The notes: generated from the sequence alone by a model not told the origin. DNA of 64,000 bases from JAADJA01 sp963840975 (GCA_963840975.1 CAWJBC010000021.1:496001-560000), one strand, 5' to 3'; positions 7,905-17,826 are shown, counted from the stretch's first letter. Program-made: numbers and translations.

Positions 7905-9670
7905 ATGAGAAACATTACCATTCTCTTCCTCTCTGTTCTTTTTACTTTACCTTTATTTGGCCAAAAGGTAATTTCCGGCAAAAGTCAGGTTACATCTATA
8001 AAACTTACACCTGAGTTTACAAGAGGAATCCCTCCTAATTTATTTGTCAAATATGAGTTTCAGGATAAAAACAGCAATGGCATTCTGGAAGCGAATGAAA
8101 CAGCTAAGTTGAATATTGAGATCACAAATAAAGGAAAAGGCCCGGCTCAGGGTTTATTGGTTAAAGTTAGCGATAATATTTTCGATAAAGAATTGATTAT
8201 CGAAGATGGCAAAGAAATAGTCTTTATTTATCCCGACCAGAAAGCGGAAGTAAATATTTCGATTAGGGCTGGAATCAATATTAAGTCGGCAGAACATAAA
8301 CTTGAAATTTCAGTTTCTGAACATTTTGGTTATGATATGGACCCTGCTTATCTGATCTTAAGCACCCTGAAATTTCAGGAACCCGAATTGGTATTTTCAG
8401 GGATTGACATCGTGGATATTGGTCAGGGAACCGGAGCAATTGAAGAAGATGGTGAGTTGCAGGCTGGCGAATTGGTTAAGGTAAAGTTGGTAGTGCAGAA
8501 CATCGGTCAGAACATTGCCAAAAACACCACTGTACAAAATTGAATCAACCGATAATAATATTTACATTTCAGATGGACAGGGAACCCTTGGAGATATTTC
8601 AATTGGTGAAGTGAAAGAGTTCTGGATTTCGATAAGCCCGAATAAGCGAGTGACCACTCAGGGTAAATTGCCCGTTTATCTTACCTTAACCAACGATTTT
8701 AACAGGGGTAATCTTAAAGAATTTCAGCTTCCGGTGTCACTCAATCAGAAACCTCCCGAACCTTCAATAGTCGAAGTGAAACCTGATATTGAAAGCCTGA
8801 AGCAGCAAGTGGCGCGGTTTGAATACACTTCAAATAAAATTACAGCCAATGTAGGCAATATCATAGATATTCGGCAGGTCGCCCCTTCAAAGACTAAACG
8901 CCCTGATGCTATCGCTATTATCATTGGAGTTGAGAAATACGAATATTTTTCATCCTGCTCCCTATGCAGCCAATGATGCTGAGGTAATGAAGGAATATTT
9001 CAGGAATGTATTGGGTATTCAGAAAGTTTACACCTACACCAACGATGATGTAACCGGCTTTTTCTTTGACAACAATTTCGATCCCAATTTTGGTGAACTT
9101 CAAAAGGCCATTGTAAAAGGAAAAACCGATCTGTTTGTTTTCTATTCAGGTCATGGTATGCCTTCCAAAGATGGATCAACTATTTATCTGTTCCCTTCCG
9201 ATGGCCGTATCGAAGCGCTAGACCGACAGGGATACGATCTGAATAAATTGTACAACAATCTGGAAGCCCTTGGTGCAAAGTCTGTAACGGTCTTTATGGA
9301 TGCTTGTTTTACCGGCGATTCAAGAGCAAGTGAGCAGATTGAAACAAAGAACCTTGTTGCAATGAAAGGGGTCAGGATTAAAGCAAAGGTGATTCAGCCC
9401 TGGGTGACCGATCCTAATTTTACAGTATTCAACTCTTCTGATTTTAATGAAACTTCCTTGGGTTTCGACCCTTCCGAAACAGGTTTATTTACTTATTACC
9501 TCTGTGCAGGATTACAGGGGAAAGCGGATGCAAATGCAGATAATCAGATAACCGCTGGCGAATTGCAGGATTACGTTTCCACTCAGGTAATGGAAACATC
9601 CATCAAAATCCGTGGTATTCAAACACCACAGTTTTATGGGAATAAAGAGATGATATTAACGGAATATTGA
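7905..9670 (+). pseudogene. Exported caspase-family (peptidase C14) protein, two frameshifts
   Basis: When joined, this is a protein of about 587 residues. It has a signal peptide (cleavage after LFGQ), beta-sandwich domains resembling CARDB-like adhesion modules, and a C-terminal caspase domain (IAIIIGVEKYEY, catalytic His in FYSGHG, catalytic Cys in FMDACFTG). The reading frame breaks twice, both times in homopolymers: one extra A in the run 8536-8539 and one extra T in 8946-8950. Correcting each restores obvious homology (VQIESTDNN and EYFHPAPYAANDAE). Related Bacteroidota proteins pair a surface or periplasmic location with a caspase domain; the substrate is unknown. The gene is either a recent pseudogene or damaged by sequencing error. 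Confidence 0.8.
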
Positions 9671-9739
9671 AATACTAATATGATCGCCAACAATTATCGA
9701 ATACAAAAAGATTTATTACCGGTTTGTTAATTTTTGATC

Positions 9740-10075
9740 ATGAAACTTCATCAATATTACATATACATTCTAACCAATGTTAACAATACGGTACTTTATA
9801 CAGGAGTTACAAATGATTTATTGAGAAGAGTTTTCGAACATAAGAAAAAAATCATACCAGGGTTCACTTCAAAATACAATGTTGACAAATTAGTTTATTT
9901 TGAATTATTTGATTTTATTGATTTGGCCATCAAAAGAGAAAAACAGATAAAAGGGTACTCACGGAAAAAGAAGGATACTCTTATAAATTTGTTAAATCCC
10001 AGGTGGGATGATTTGTATTCCAATGAAAAAATTGATTGGAGCATAATTAAAAAGAACAATGGACACAGCAAATAG
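9740..10075 (+). CDS. GIY-YIG nuclease superfamily protein (YhbQ-like)
   Basis: The 111-residue protein has the single-domain GIY-YIG layout: YYIYIL near residue 6, then LYTGVTNDLLRRVFEHK, with the conserved Tyr, Gly, Asn and Arg present, and later the glutamate in KREKQIKGYSRKKK. I chose the ATG at 9740 over an upstream TTG. Proteins of this kind are common and often repeated in Bacteroidota. Their cellular role is not established; nucleic-acid nicking is expected from the fold. The gene sits beside the palindromic repeat patch at 10.1-10.6 kb. Confidence 0.85.
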   Translation: MKLHQYYIYILTNVNNTVLYTGVTNDLLRRVFEHKKKIIPGFTSKYNVDKLVYFELFDFIDLAIKREKQIKGYSRKKKDTLINLLNPRWDDLYSNEKIDWSIIKKNNGHSK

Positions 10076-10145
10076 TTTTCTCGCTTCGCTCTTTAATAAA
10101 TGATTGCTTATATATATAAAAATGTAATAATGGTCACTTTAAACA

Positions 10146-10292
10146 GATTCCTCGCTTCGCTCGGAATGACAGTTTGGGTTAGTTATAATGGGAGCGAGAA
10201 TCGTCTCGCCGCAGGCGAGACGATTCTCGTTCCCTTCCCCCAAAAAGACCAAACTGTCATTCCGAATGAAGCGAAGCGAAATGAGGAATCTC
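10146..10292. repeat. Nested palindromic repeat, copy A
   Basis: The outer arms are a left arm containing CCTCGCTTCGCTCGGAATGA (10150-10169) and a right arm with the complementary TGTCATTCCG...GAAGCG (10249-10292). The centre is a separate hairpin: bases 10190-10210 pair with 10214-10234 around a GCA loop (21 pairs, one G-T). Copies B (11578) and C (17375) share the outer arms, but their central stems differ in sequence. Confidence 0.85.
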
Positions 10293-10435
10293 AGGTAAAA
10301 GCAAAAAGGGAAAACGAGAAAATATGAATGAAGCGCAGCGGAATGAGGAATCATACAACAGGGTAAAGACAAAAAGGGCACAAACTATAAAGGAAAATTA
10401 ACAGAATAATTAAAAGAAGCATGGACTCAGCTAAA

Positions 10436-10580
10436 GATTCTCGCTTCGCTCGGAATGACAATTCGGATTAGTTAATGGGAGCGATGCGTAATGAGCGATT
10501 CTCATGTAAGACCAAATCATCCGAATGGACGAACAATAGGAATTCACGTAAAGCTAATGGAGCGAAGCGATGAGAATTCA
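10436..10580. repeat. Degenerate copy of the same palindromic repeat family
   Basis: It opens with the same arm (TCGCTTCGCTCGGAATGACA at 10441-10460). Towards 10560-10580 it has a decayed right arm (GGAGCGAAGCGATGAGAATTC). The central stem is no longer complementary over a long stretch. Confidence 0.6.
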
Positions 10581-10696
10581 AATAAAGAAATATGAATTGA
10601 TACAATATGAAAACACGTTTAATGAGATCAATAAATCTGAAAGATCCTTATCAAAAATGACTAATTTTTACCCTTGAATCTGTGGCAACACACAAC

Positions 10697-11531
10697 ATGA
10701 AACAATTATACTTTTTATTATTCCTGGCTTTTACTCTTTCCCTCTTAAATGCCCAGCAAATTAGAAAACATTAAGGCATCTGCCGCAGGCGACAAGATCA
10801 CTGTAAAGTATACTGTTCACGGCCTTAACTTCAACCAAAGTTTAAACATAAGTTTATATTACAGCACCGACAAAGGACAAACCTTTACCGGACCCGTAAC
10901 GGCAGTAACAGGTGATGTTGGCAAGGATATCCGAAACGGCAATCATCAGATCACCTGGGATGCCTTAAAAGAAGTTCCTTTTACAAAGCAGGATTTGGTT
11001 TTCGATGTCCGGGGAGAACTGGTGGAAGCAAAAAATAGAAAAATCATTGTTTGTGTCCTATGTTGGCAACACCACAACTTACATGGGTTTGCGCGTAGGC
11101 ATGATTGGTAAAATAGGTTGGTACATCGAAGGCAGAATGAACCTCATGGCATTCGAAAAAAGCAGTTTTGATTACGAAAACGGTTTGGTAAAAGACTACG
11201 ACAAACCTGGTTATTATCAGTTTTCCGGCAACAATGGATATTCCGCCTTATTTGCCGGAGGTGGCGTCACTTACCAGGCAGCGAGGGACTTGTTTATTTA
11301 TGCCGGAGCCGGTTATGGCAAAGAGAATTACCTCTACGAAATTGACGATTTCAGCTATGACAACGATGCCAAAACAGGCACATCCTATGCCAAAGACCCC
11401 ACAGCAATGAAGGAGTGGAAGCGGATGCCGGCATCATTTACCGGTTCAGGAAATTACTTTTAACCGGAGGCGCTGCCACCATCAATTTTAATACAATCAA
11501 CTGGACAGCCGGGATTGGAATCTGTTTCTAA
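10697..11531 (+). pseudogene. Exported protein with C-terminal aromatic residue (outer-membrane type), three frameshifts
   Basis: The start at 10697 gives a clean signal peptide (MKQLYFLLFLAFTLSLLNAQ). The mature part begins LENIKASAAGDKITVKYTV, a beta-rich domain seen in Bacteroidota surface proteins (pattern YYSTDKGQTF...GDVGK.I..G.H.ITWD), followed by a barrel-like C-terminus ending TAGIGICF. The frame breaks at an extra A in 10758-10760, at an extra A in 11039-11043, and by an indel near 11408-11415. After the last break the correct frame continues VEADAGIIYRF and stops at 11529-11531. The function is unknown. Three breaks in 830 bp argue for decay or poor sequence quality here. Confidence 0.7.
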
Positions 11532-11577
11532 AAAATTATCAATGTTACGCAAAAACATAAATTTAGTGTATAAAAAG

Positions 11578-11731
11578 GAGATTCCTCTCCGCCGGTTGGC
11601 GGATCGGAATGACACTCAAAGTTTGTAATAATGAGAAAGAAGTTCGGCTCGCCGCAGGCGAGCCGAACTTCACCCCCTCCTAAAGCAAGCTGTCATTCCG
11701 AATGAAGCGAAGCGTAATGAGGAATCTCAGA
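11578..11731. repeat. Nested palindromic repeat, copy B
   Basis: The left arm (11578-11612, GAGATTCCTC...CGGAATGACA) is complementary to the right arm (11690-11728, TGTCATTCCG...GAGGAATCTC). The left arm carries an extra small hairpin (CCGCC ... GGCGG). The central stem 11639-11653 pairs perfectly with 11657-11671 around a GCA loop. Its sequence differs from that of copy A except for the CTCGCC/GGCGAG tip. Confidence 0.85.
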
Positions 11732-11901
11732 AAAAAGCAAATGGGGAATACGAAAAATATAAATGAAGCGTAATGGGGTATCTCAGAAAAAAGCAAATGG
11801 GAAATACGAAAAATATAAATGAAGCGTAATGAGGAATCTCAGAAAAAAGCAAATGGGGAATACGAAAAATATAAATGAAGCGAAGCGTAATGAGGAATCT
11901 C
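11726..11901. repeat. Tandem repeat, three units of 56, 56 and 61 bp
   Basis: Units start at 11726, 11782 and 11838, each beginning CTCAGAAAAAAGCAAATGGG and ending in the right arm of the palindromic family (AATGAAGCG...GAGGAAT). The third unit is longer by one GAAGC repeat. A single diverged unit occurs at about 10290-10351. Confidence 0.9.
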
Positions 11902-11946
11902 AAATTAACCTTCAAATAATCGCTTAATTAACATCATTAAGTAAAT

Positions 11947-14613
11947 ATGAAAACTAAAACAGGTTTTATTCTTTTCGGTCTTATGGTTTTGTTTTTCGTT
12001 ACCTGCCGGAAAGACAAAGATGACCCGTCAGGTGGTAATAAAATGGAGTTAGGTGTAAATTTAATAGATACCGTTTCTTACTTCTTTACAGGAATCCAAA
12101 CCGAAGTCATAAGCCTTGGCGAAAACGAAATCATCCAGCATGGCCATTGCTGGAATACCGAAACAAATCCGACAATCAATGAGAATCACACATCACTCGG
12201 AAAGTTGAGTTCCGAAATAGATTTCCTGAGTACCATAGATACTCTTCTGCCCAATACGGTTTATTACATCCGGCCTTACATCCAGACTGCCTATGCTGTT
12301 GCTTATGGCGAACAAGAACAGGTCAAAACCTTGAAGACTGGTAAACCTGTTGTCATGACCAATGCAGTTTCAGATATTACCCTTACTTCTGCTTTATGCG
12401 GCGGTATAGTTACCCGCGACAGCGGGCTAGTAGTAACTGCCCGTGGTGTATGCTGGGATACAACATCGGTTTTTCGGATTGACAGTTGCCTTGGATTTAC
12501 TGTTGACAGCCTTGGATTAGGAAGTTTTTTAAGCGAGGTAACCGGCTTACACGAAGGCACAAACTATCATCTTGCAGCTTATGCCACCAATGAAAAAGGA
12601 ACTGGTTATGGAGAAATAATTAACTTTTTCAACCGTTCCTGTTACCCTCCCGAAGTAGTTACTGCTAACATAACCAACATAACCACTTCCTCTGCTCAAT
12701 GTGGCGGTAATGTTACATCCGATGGAAACGGAACGGTGACACTTAGAGGTGTATGTTGGGATACCCTTTCAACCCCCACTTTTGAAAATAACATTGGTCA
12801 TACCGAAGATGGTAGCGGACTTGGTGAATTTACAAGTAATATAACGAACCTCCACGAAGGAAAAACTTATTATATTGTAGCCTATGCAACCAATGAAAAA
12901 GGAACAGGTTATGGGGAAATTAAAAAGTTTTACAACTTATCAGTTGACTTTACCATCTAGTGACAACTTCCACTGTAACGAATATCACAGCCAATTCTGC
13001 TGTCATGTGGAGGCAACGTTACAAATAATGGGAATGGAACAGTTACTATCACGGGGAGTTTGCTGGAACACATACCGGTGATCCCACTTTGCAAAATTGC
13101 ATTGAATCTACATCAAATGGCAGTGGAGTGGGTAGTTTTACAAGCAATATTACAGGGCTTGAACTACAAATACGACTTATTATGTCCGTGCTTATGCAAA
13201 AAATGAAGAGGGTGCCGGATATGGAGAATCAGATAGTTTTTCTACAACCATTAACGGTTCCAACGGTAACAACCACATGCAGTTTCAAATATTTCATATA
13301 CCAACTGCAACCTCCGTGGAGGTAATGTAACCAATGATGGCGGAACTCGTACTGTTACGGCCCGAGGTGTTTGCTGGAGCACATCACAAAATCCGACATT
13401 TCAAAATTGCATTGACTCATACAATCAATGGATCATGGTACTGGTAGTTTTATAAGCAACATTACAGGATTAACTCAAAACACAACCTATTATGTGCGTG
13501 CCTACGCCACAAATAGCACTGGAACAGGATATGGAAATCAGGTAAGTTTTACTACTATTCAACTAACAATTCCCACGATAACAACCAACTCAAGTTACTA
13601 ATATTTCATACACCACGGCAATTTCAGGTGGAAACGTAACCAATGATGGAGGAGCAACAGTAACAGCAAGGGGGGTGTGCTGGAGTACCCTGCTTGATCC
13701 GACAACCTCCGATCCACATACAAATAACGGTGCAGGAACAGGAAGTTTTGTAAGTAATATTACAGGATTAACTCAAAACATGACTTATTATTTACGAGCC
13801 TTTGCAACCAATAGTGTCGGAACGGCTTATGGCAATCAGGTTAGTTTTACAACCCTGCAAATTACATTACCGACTGTGACAACAAGTCCTGTTACAAATA
13901 TTACTGCCACAACTGCAACCTCTGGTGGTAATGTAACCGATGATGGAGGAGCAACTGTCACTGCCCGGGGAGTTTGTTGGAGTACTTCACAAAATCCCAC
14001 AATTTCCGACTTTCATACTATAGATGGAAGCGGAACAGGTATTTTTGTAAGTCAAATGACTGGTTTACTCCTTGTCACAAACTATTATGTTCGAGCATAT
14101 GCAACAAATAGTGTTGGTACCGCTTATGGTGATCAATTAAGTTTTATTATTAGTCTCGAAATTGGATATTCTTATGCGGGAGGGATTATTTTTTATTTAG
14201 ATGGTATGGGAGGTGGACTTGTATGTGCCCCGACTGACCAAAGTGACGGAGAAGAATGGGGATGCTTTGGATATGAGATAGGTACTGATACAGGAATAGG
14301 TACTGGCGCTGCAAATACTGTAGCAATTGTATCCGGATGCGGCCAATCAAATATTGCAGCAGAAACATGCTATTACTTAGTATTGAACGGATATGATGAT
14401 TGGTTTTTACCGTCGAAAGATGAATTGAATCTTATGTACTTTAATTTGCATCTTGCCGGGATTGGCAGCTTCAATAGTGCATACTATTGGAGTTCTTCTG
14501 AATATAGTTATAACGAGTCATGGGGAACAAATTTTATTATTAATGGTCAATTTTTGATTGAAGATAAGTGGCATTCATTAGCGGTTCGAGCGGTCCGAGC
14601 ATTTAGTTATTGA
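11947..14613 (+). pseudogene. Large repeat lipoprotein with C-terminal DUF1566-like domain, many frameshifts
   Basis: The start MKTKTGFILF...FFVTC is a lipoprotein leader. The body is a series of about seven repeats of roughly 90 residues (VTTS.VTNIT.TTATSGGNVT.DGG.TVTARGVCWST..NPT...GSGTGSF.SNITGL..NTTYYVRAYATNS.GTAYG), an Ig/FN3-like surface module. The last about 160 residues form a DUF1566/Lcl-like domain (GYSYAGGIIFYLD ... WFLPSKDELNLMY ... YYWSSSEY). The 5' part to 12950 and the 3' part from about 13610 read cleanly. Between them the frame shifts at least seven times (near 12950, 13005, 13055, 13080, 13165, 13290 and 13420). It was probably a surface-anchored adhesin-like lipoprotein. 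Confidence 0.8.
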
Positions 14614-14784
14614 AATGCATCATTTTCCAATTTACAAAATCATTTGTGATTATTTAAAATGAAAAAACTAGAACAAATTTTAAGAACGCAACGGAGAGTT
14701 CAAAAAATATAGGTTTTATATAAATCATAAAGATGATAGAATTCATTTTAAATAAATACATAAATCACAAAGAATCTTTACTTA

Positions 14785-16269
14785 GTCAAACCTGAAAAAG
14801 CCTGATTTTAGGTTAGTCTAATAATTTAGACGAAATCCGGGCATTAAAATCCGGAAATAATAGTTGAAAATAAAAGAGATTGCCTGGGCCTTTAACCTGC
14901 GAAGCATCTTTTTCAGATTAAATCCGGCGGCTGCCAGCAAAGTATTCATGGTATCGCCCAGTTCTCCTGATAAATAATTGCGTATCATCCTGTGATCGTG
15001 CTTTATATGGCCAATGACCGGTTCTATTCCAGCCCTGGCTCTGAATTGTTTTCTTGCCGTTTGCTTTTGGTAGCTGCTGGCTGAGGCGGGTAATTTTTTG
15101 GGAGATATTATTTTTGTGTCAAGCACAATGTTTTTGCCACGATAACCCCGGTCAACAATTCCCGCCTGAGGCTTAAAATTTGTTAGCCTTTCCACTTGCT
15201 CCAACTGCGGTTCCAATGTATCCCCGTCATAAATATTCTCTTTAAATGCCAATGCACCAATGATGATTCCTGATTTTCGTGTTTTTACTATTGAGGTTTT
15301 ATTTCCAAATTCATAGGGTTTTGATTCTTTCCCTTTTGCTATGCATTTGGTATGTGGTTCGTGAATACTGTAAATCTTGTTCTTTGAATTTTTCTGTTGA
15401 CTTAATATGAGTTTAAAAATTGATAATTCGTGAGCGTGCTTTTGTAATTGTTCGTCAGTCATTTTTCTTTCAACATCTCTGACTACCCTGCCTGCAATGG
15501 TTTTTATTTTCCTGGCTGCTGCATTGGCCTTTTTTCGTCTTTTCGGATGCTGCCTGAAGCGTTGATCTATCATTGACTGCTTTAACAACCTTCTGTAACT
15601 CTGCCTGAGTACAATCCCTTCTTCTTCTGCAATTTTCCGGCATTTCTCAATAATTTTCTTTTGCAGCTTAGCATCGGTGGGGAAGGTGATGTTTTTTTCC
15701 TGTACAGTTGTGTCGATTAATACTTCTTTTTCCCTGATCTCTTTTTTCTCAAATAAATGAATGGTTAAGCTCAGTATTTTCTCTGCTCCTGATTCTCCTA
15801 TGCGTTGCCTGAATTTTATCAACTCCGTCGGATCAAAGGGCAATTCATGTTGAAAGTATGTTTCTCCACAGAAGTATTGCCAGTAGGGATTTTCCTGCCA
15901 TCTTTCAACTACGCTTTCATCACTTTGGTTATACACGCGTTTTAGTAGAACTACGCCAACTATTTTCCGAATAGGGATAGAGGGTCTCCCATTGTCTGAA
16001 CAATAATACTGACTAAATTCTTCTTCTAACTTGTCCCAATCTATCTTTTTTGATAGTAAACACAATTCATGATCGGGTTTTATGTAAAGGTTCAATGGGA
16101 TTTTGAAAATATTCAATTGCGGTGCCTTGTCTGTTTTTCCTATCATTATATTGCAAGATTTTCAATAAAAATACTAAAAACCTTGCAATTATTCACTCTG
16201 TTTTATTACCACTTATTAACGCTGTTTTGTTGATATCACTGCGTTTTGTGAGGTTGTTCAGGGTCGACT
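14785..16269. mobile_element. IS5-like insertion sequence
   Basis: The element is about 1485 bp. Its ends form imperfect inverted repeats: GTCAAACCTGAAAAAGCCT from 14785, and GTCGACCCTGAACAACCT read on the minus strand from 16268. It is flanked by a direct repeat ACTTA (14780-14784 and 16270-16274). The flanking gene fragments join in frame when the element and one ACTTA are removed, which supports these boundaries to within a base or two. Confidence 0.85.
14818..16146 (-). CDS. IS5-family-like DDE transposase
   Basis: This is a 442-residue transposase. It has an N-terminal DUF772-type helical DNA-binding part (GRPSIPIRKIVGVVLLK near residue 54) and an RNase H-like DDE core: first Asp in VLIDTTV (about 145), second Asp in GIVDRGYRG (about 338), Glu in RAGIEPVIGHIKHDHRM (about 388). 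It spans almost the whole element, is uninterrupted, and may be active. A split insertion domain rich in basic residues lies at 200-250. IS1182-like membership within the wider IS4/IS5 superfamily is an alternative. Confidence 0.9.
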   Translation of the reverse strand: MIGKTDKAPQLNIFKIPLNLYIKPDHELCLLSKKIDWDKLEEEFSQYYCSDNGRPSIPIRKIVGVVLLKRVYNQSDESVVERWQENPYWQYFCGETYFQHELPFDPTELIKFRQRIGESGAEKILSLTIHLFEKKEIREKEVLIDTTVQEKNITFPTDAKLQKKIIEKCRKIAEEEGIVLRQSYRRLLKQSMIDQRFRQHPKRRKKANAAARKIKTIAGRVVRDVERKMTDEQLQKHAHELSIFKLILSQQKNSKNKIYSIHEPHTKCIAKGKESKPYEFGNKTSIVKTRKSGIIIGALAFKENIYDGDTLEPQLEQVERLTNFKPQAGIVDRGYRGKNIVLDTKIISPKKLPASASSYQKQTARKQFRARAGIEPVIGHIKHDHRMIRNYLSGELGDTMNTLLAAAGFNLKKMLRRLKAQAISFIFNYYFRILMPGFRLNY

Positions 16270-17060
16270 ACTTAAGATTCAAGAAGGATCTTATGACCTA
16301 GATTTTCTTTTAAATAAAGTTGATATTGAGTATGCAAATAAAGTAACCGGAGAATTAGGAAATGAAATTACAAATTGATTTTTAAAAGCAATTTCATATC
16401 GAATGGAAAGCATTTTATTCCATTATAATCTTCTTTATAATATAAATCCACAAGATTATAAAACACCATTTCCAGCATACGAAATATCAATTAGACAGAA
16501 CTGTTTGTTTGATAGCATTATTTTTCATACAGCTTCTCTCTTTGACTATTTTAGTTGTTTCATTTGGTATATAATCGGGAATGAAAAAAGTGAGAAAAAA
16601 TTATGGAACAGTCTTGTAAAATCTGTACGGCATGACAATAAAATTGAAAAATCACAAATTGGCGCTCTTATTGATTCTTTTGATAGAGAGTGGATTTGTA
16701 AATTGTTTGACTATCGAGCAGAATTGATTCATTATAAGGACGATTGGGCAAACGAAACCTATACAATAGAGAATAGGAAATTAGTAATTCATTCTCCGAA
16801 AAAAATTCTAAAATTTTTTAAAATTCAGAAAAAAATCGATATTCAAAATACAATTGTAACAATAGAACAAATTAGTCTTTGGGTAATTGAAAGTTCAATC
16901 GCCATTTGCATTGAATTAGCGAATTCCTTGACAACTTTTATTCAAACAAATAAAAAAAGAGAAACAGATGTAATTCAAATTCGTGATATACACGACCCTG
17001 AAGTTATGCTGGAAATAAGAAATAAAATGAAAAACAATACCTAACCCCAAGGTGCCTCAA

Positions 17061-17219
17061 GTGTTCAATCATAGCCTCTTGGAAATTATGACTTGTGCCG
17101 TAACTATCCAATCCGCTTCCTGATAAACATTGCCGGTTAAAGCAAGTTATTCATCATCAGCGTTTCTTAACCCATTCATCTGTGAATCCCCGCCTATACA
17201 AGTCGGGCAGGTATGGCAA
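17061..17219. repeat. Long direct repeat, copy 1
   Basis: This stretch of about 159 bp recurs at 17597-17755 with scattered differences. The shared core includes CTGATAAACATTGCC, ATCATCAGCGTTTCTTAACC and CTGTGAATCCCCGCC. The two copies flank palindromic repeat C. No gene is seen in either copy. Confidence 0.85.
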
Positions 17220-17374
17220 TTCAGTTCTCAATTTTGGATTCCGAGGATTAAGGTTTAATGCAGAAAGATGCGTGTATGCCGGGGATTTGGAAGCTTATGG
17301 AATGAATACTGGCTAAAGAATATTTTTGATGTATAATAGTATTTTATGGTCTTCATTGTGTTGGTTTCTTTTCA

Positions 17375-17520
17375 GATTCCTCATTGCGCTTCGCTTCATT
17401 CGGAATGACAGTTTATTTTTTTTAAGTCAGGGTGAAGAGAGCGTCGCGCCAAACGCGCGACGCTCTCTTCACCATTATCCCCAGACAAAACTGTCATTCC
17501 GAGCGCAGCGAGGAATCTCC
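17375..17520. repeat. Nested palindromic repeat, copy C
   Basis: The outer arms are 17375-17415 (GATTCCTCATTGCGCTTCGC...GACAGTTTA) and 17488-17520 (AAACTGTCATTCCGAGCGCAGCGAGGAATCTCC). The central hairpin has a 19-bp perfect stem (17431-17449 with 17455-17473) around a CAAAC loop. Its sequence is unrelated to the central stems of copies A and B. Confidence 0.85.
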
Positions 17521-17596
17521 TTTTCTCCAATCCATAAACTGTCTTCCTCCCAAGCAAAACATCGTTCGGGCGAAGCGAGGATCCCTCTAGTGGCCA

Positions 17597-17755
17597 GCAT
17601 TCAAGCATAGCCTATTGGAAAACATCACTTGTGACTTAACACATCCAATCCGTTACCTGATAAACATTGCCTAGTTAAGCAGACCATTTATCATCAGCGT
17701 TTCTTAACCCATTAATCTGTGAATCCCCGCCTGACCCAGTCGGGCAGGTGTGGCA
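17597..17755. repeat. Long direct repeat, copy 2
   Basis: This is the second copy of the repeat at 17061-17219, in the same orientation and ending just before the promoter of the toxin-antitoxin pair. Confidence 0.85.
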
Positions 17756-17798
17756 GCGTTATTTCTCACCTTTCCGCCCTCTCTCAAACAGAAATCAC

Positions 17799-17806
17799 TA
17801 CTTTTG
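17799..17806 (+). promoter_or_regulatory. -7 element of the toxin-antitoxin operon
   Basis: TACTTTTG fits TAnnTTTG and lies 20 bp before the antitoxin ATG at 17827. This supports that start over upstream in-frame codons. Confidence 0.55.
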
Positions 17807-17826
17807 TAACAGTAAAACTTGAAATC

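Larger units (their letters stand above)
14733..17044 (+). pseudogene. Unknown 273-residue protein gene split by an IS and a TGA
   Basis: Removing the insertion (14785-16269) and one copy of the ACTTA duplication joins 14733-14784 to 16275 onward in frame: MIEFILNKYINHKESLL then KIQEGSYDLDFLLNK and on to GNEITN. A TGA at 16376-16378 follows, then FLKAISYR and the open frame from ATG 16403. If that TGA was once TGG, one protein of 273 residues results. It is helix-rich, with RAELIHYKDD in the second half, which is reminiscent of HEPN-like all-helical proteins; I do not claim that family. The 3' open frame (213 residues) may still be expressed alone. Confidence 0.65.

Noticed and set aside
7905..11531. 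Caspase-based antiphage defence system
   Set aside because: The caspase protein has a signal peptide and beta-sandwich modules, the neighbours are GIY-YIG and outer-membrane-type genes, and no nucleotide-sensing or phage-sensing partner is present.
16376..16378. Second selenocysteine codon in the split gene
   Set aside because: The local context suggests a former Trp codon (NWFLKA), the gene is also broken by an IS, and no convincing hairpin follows.
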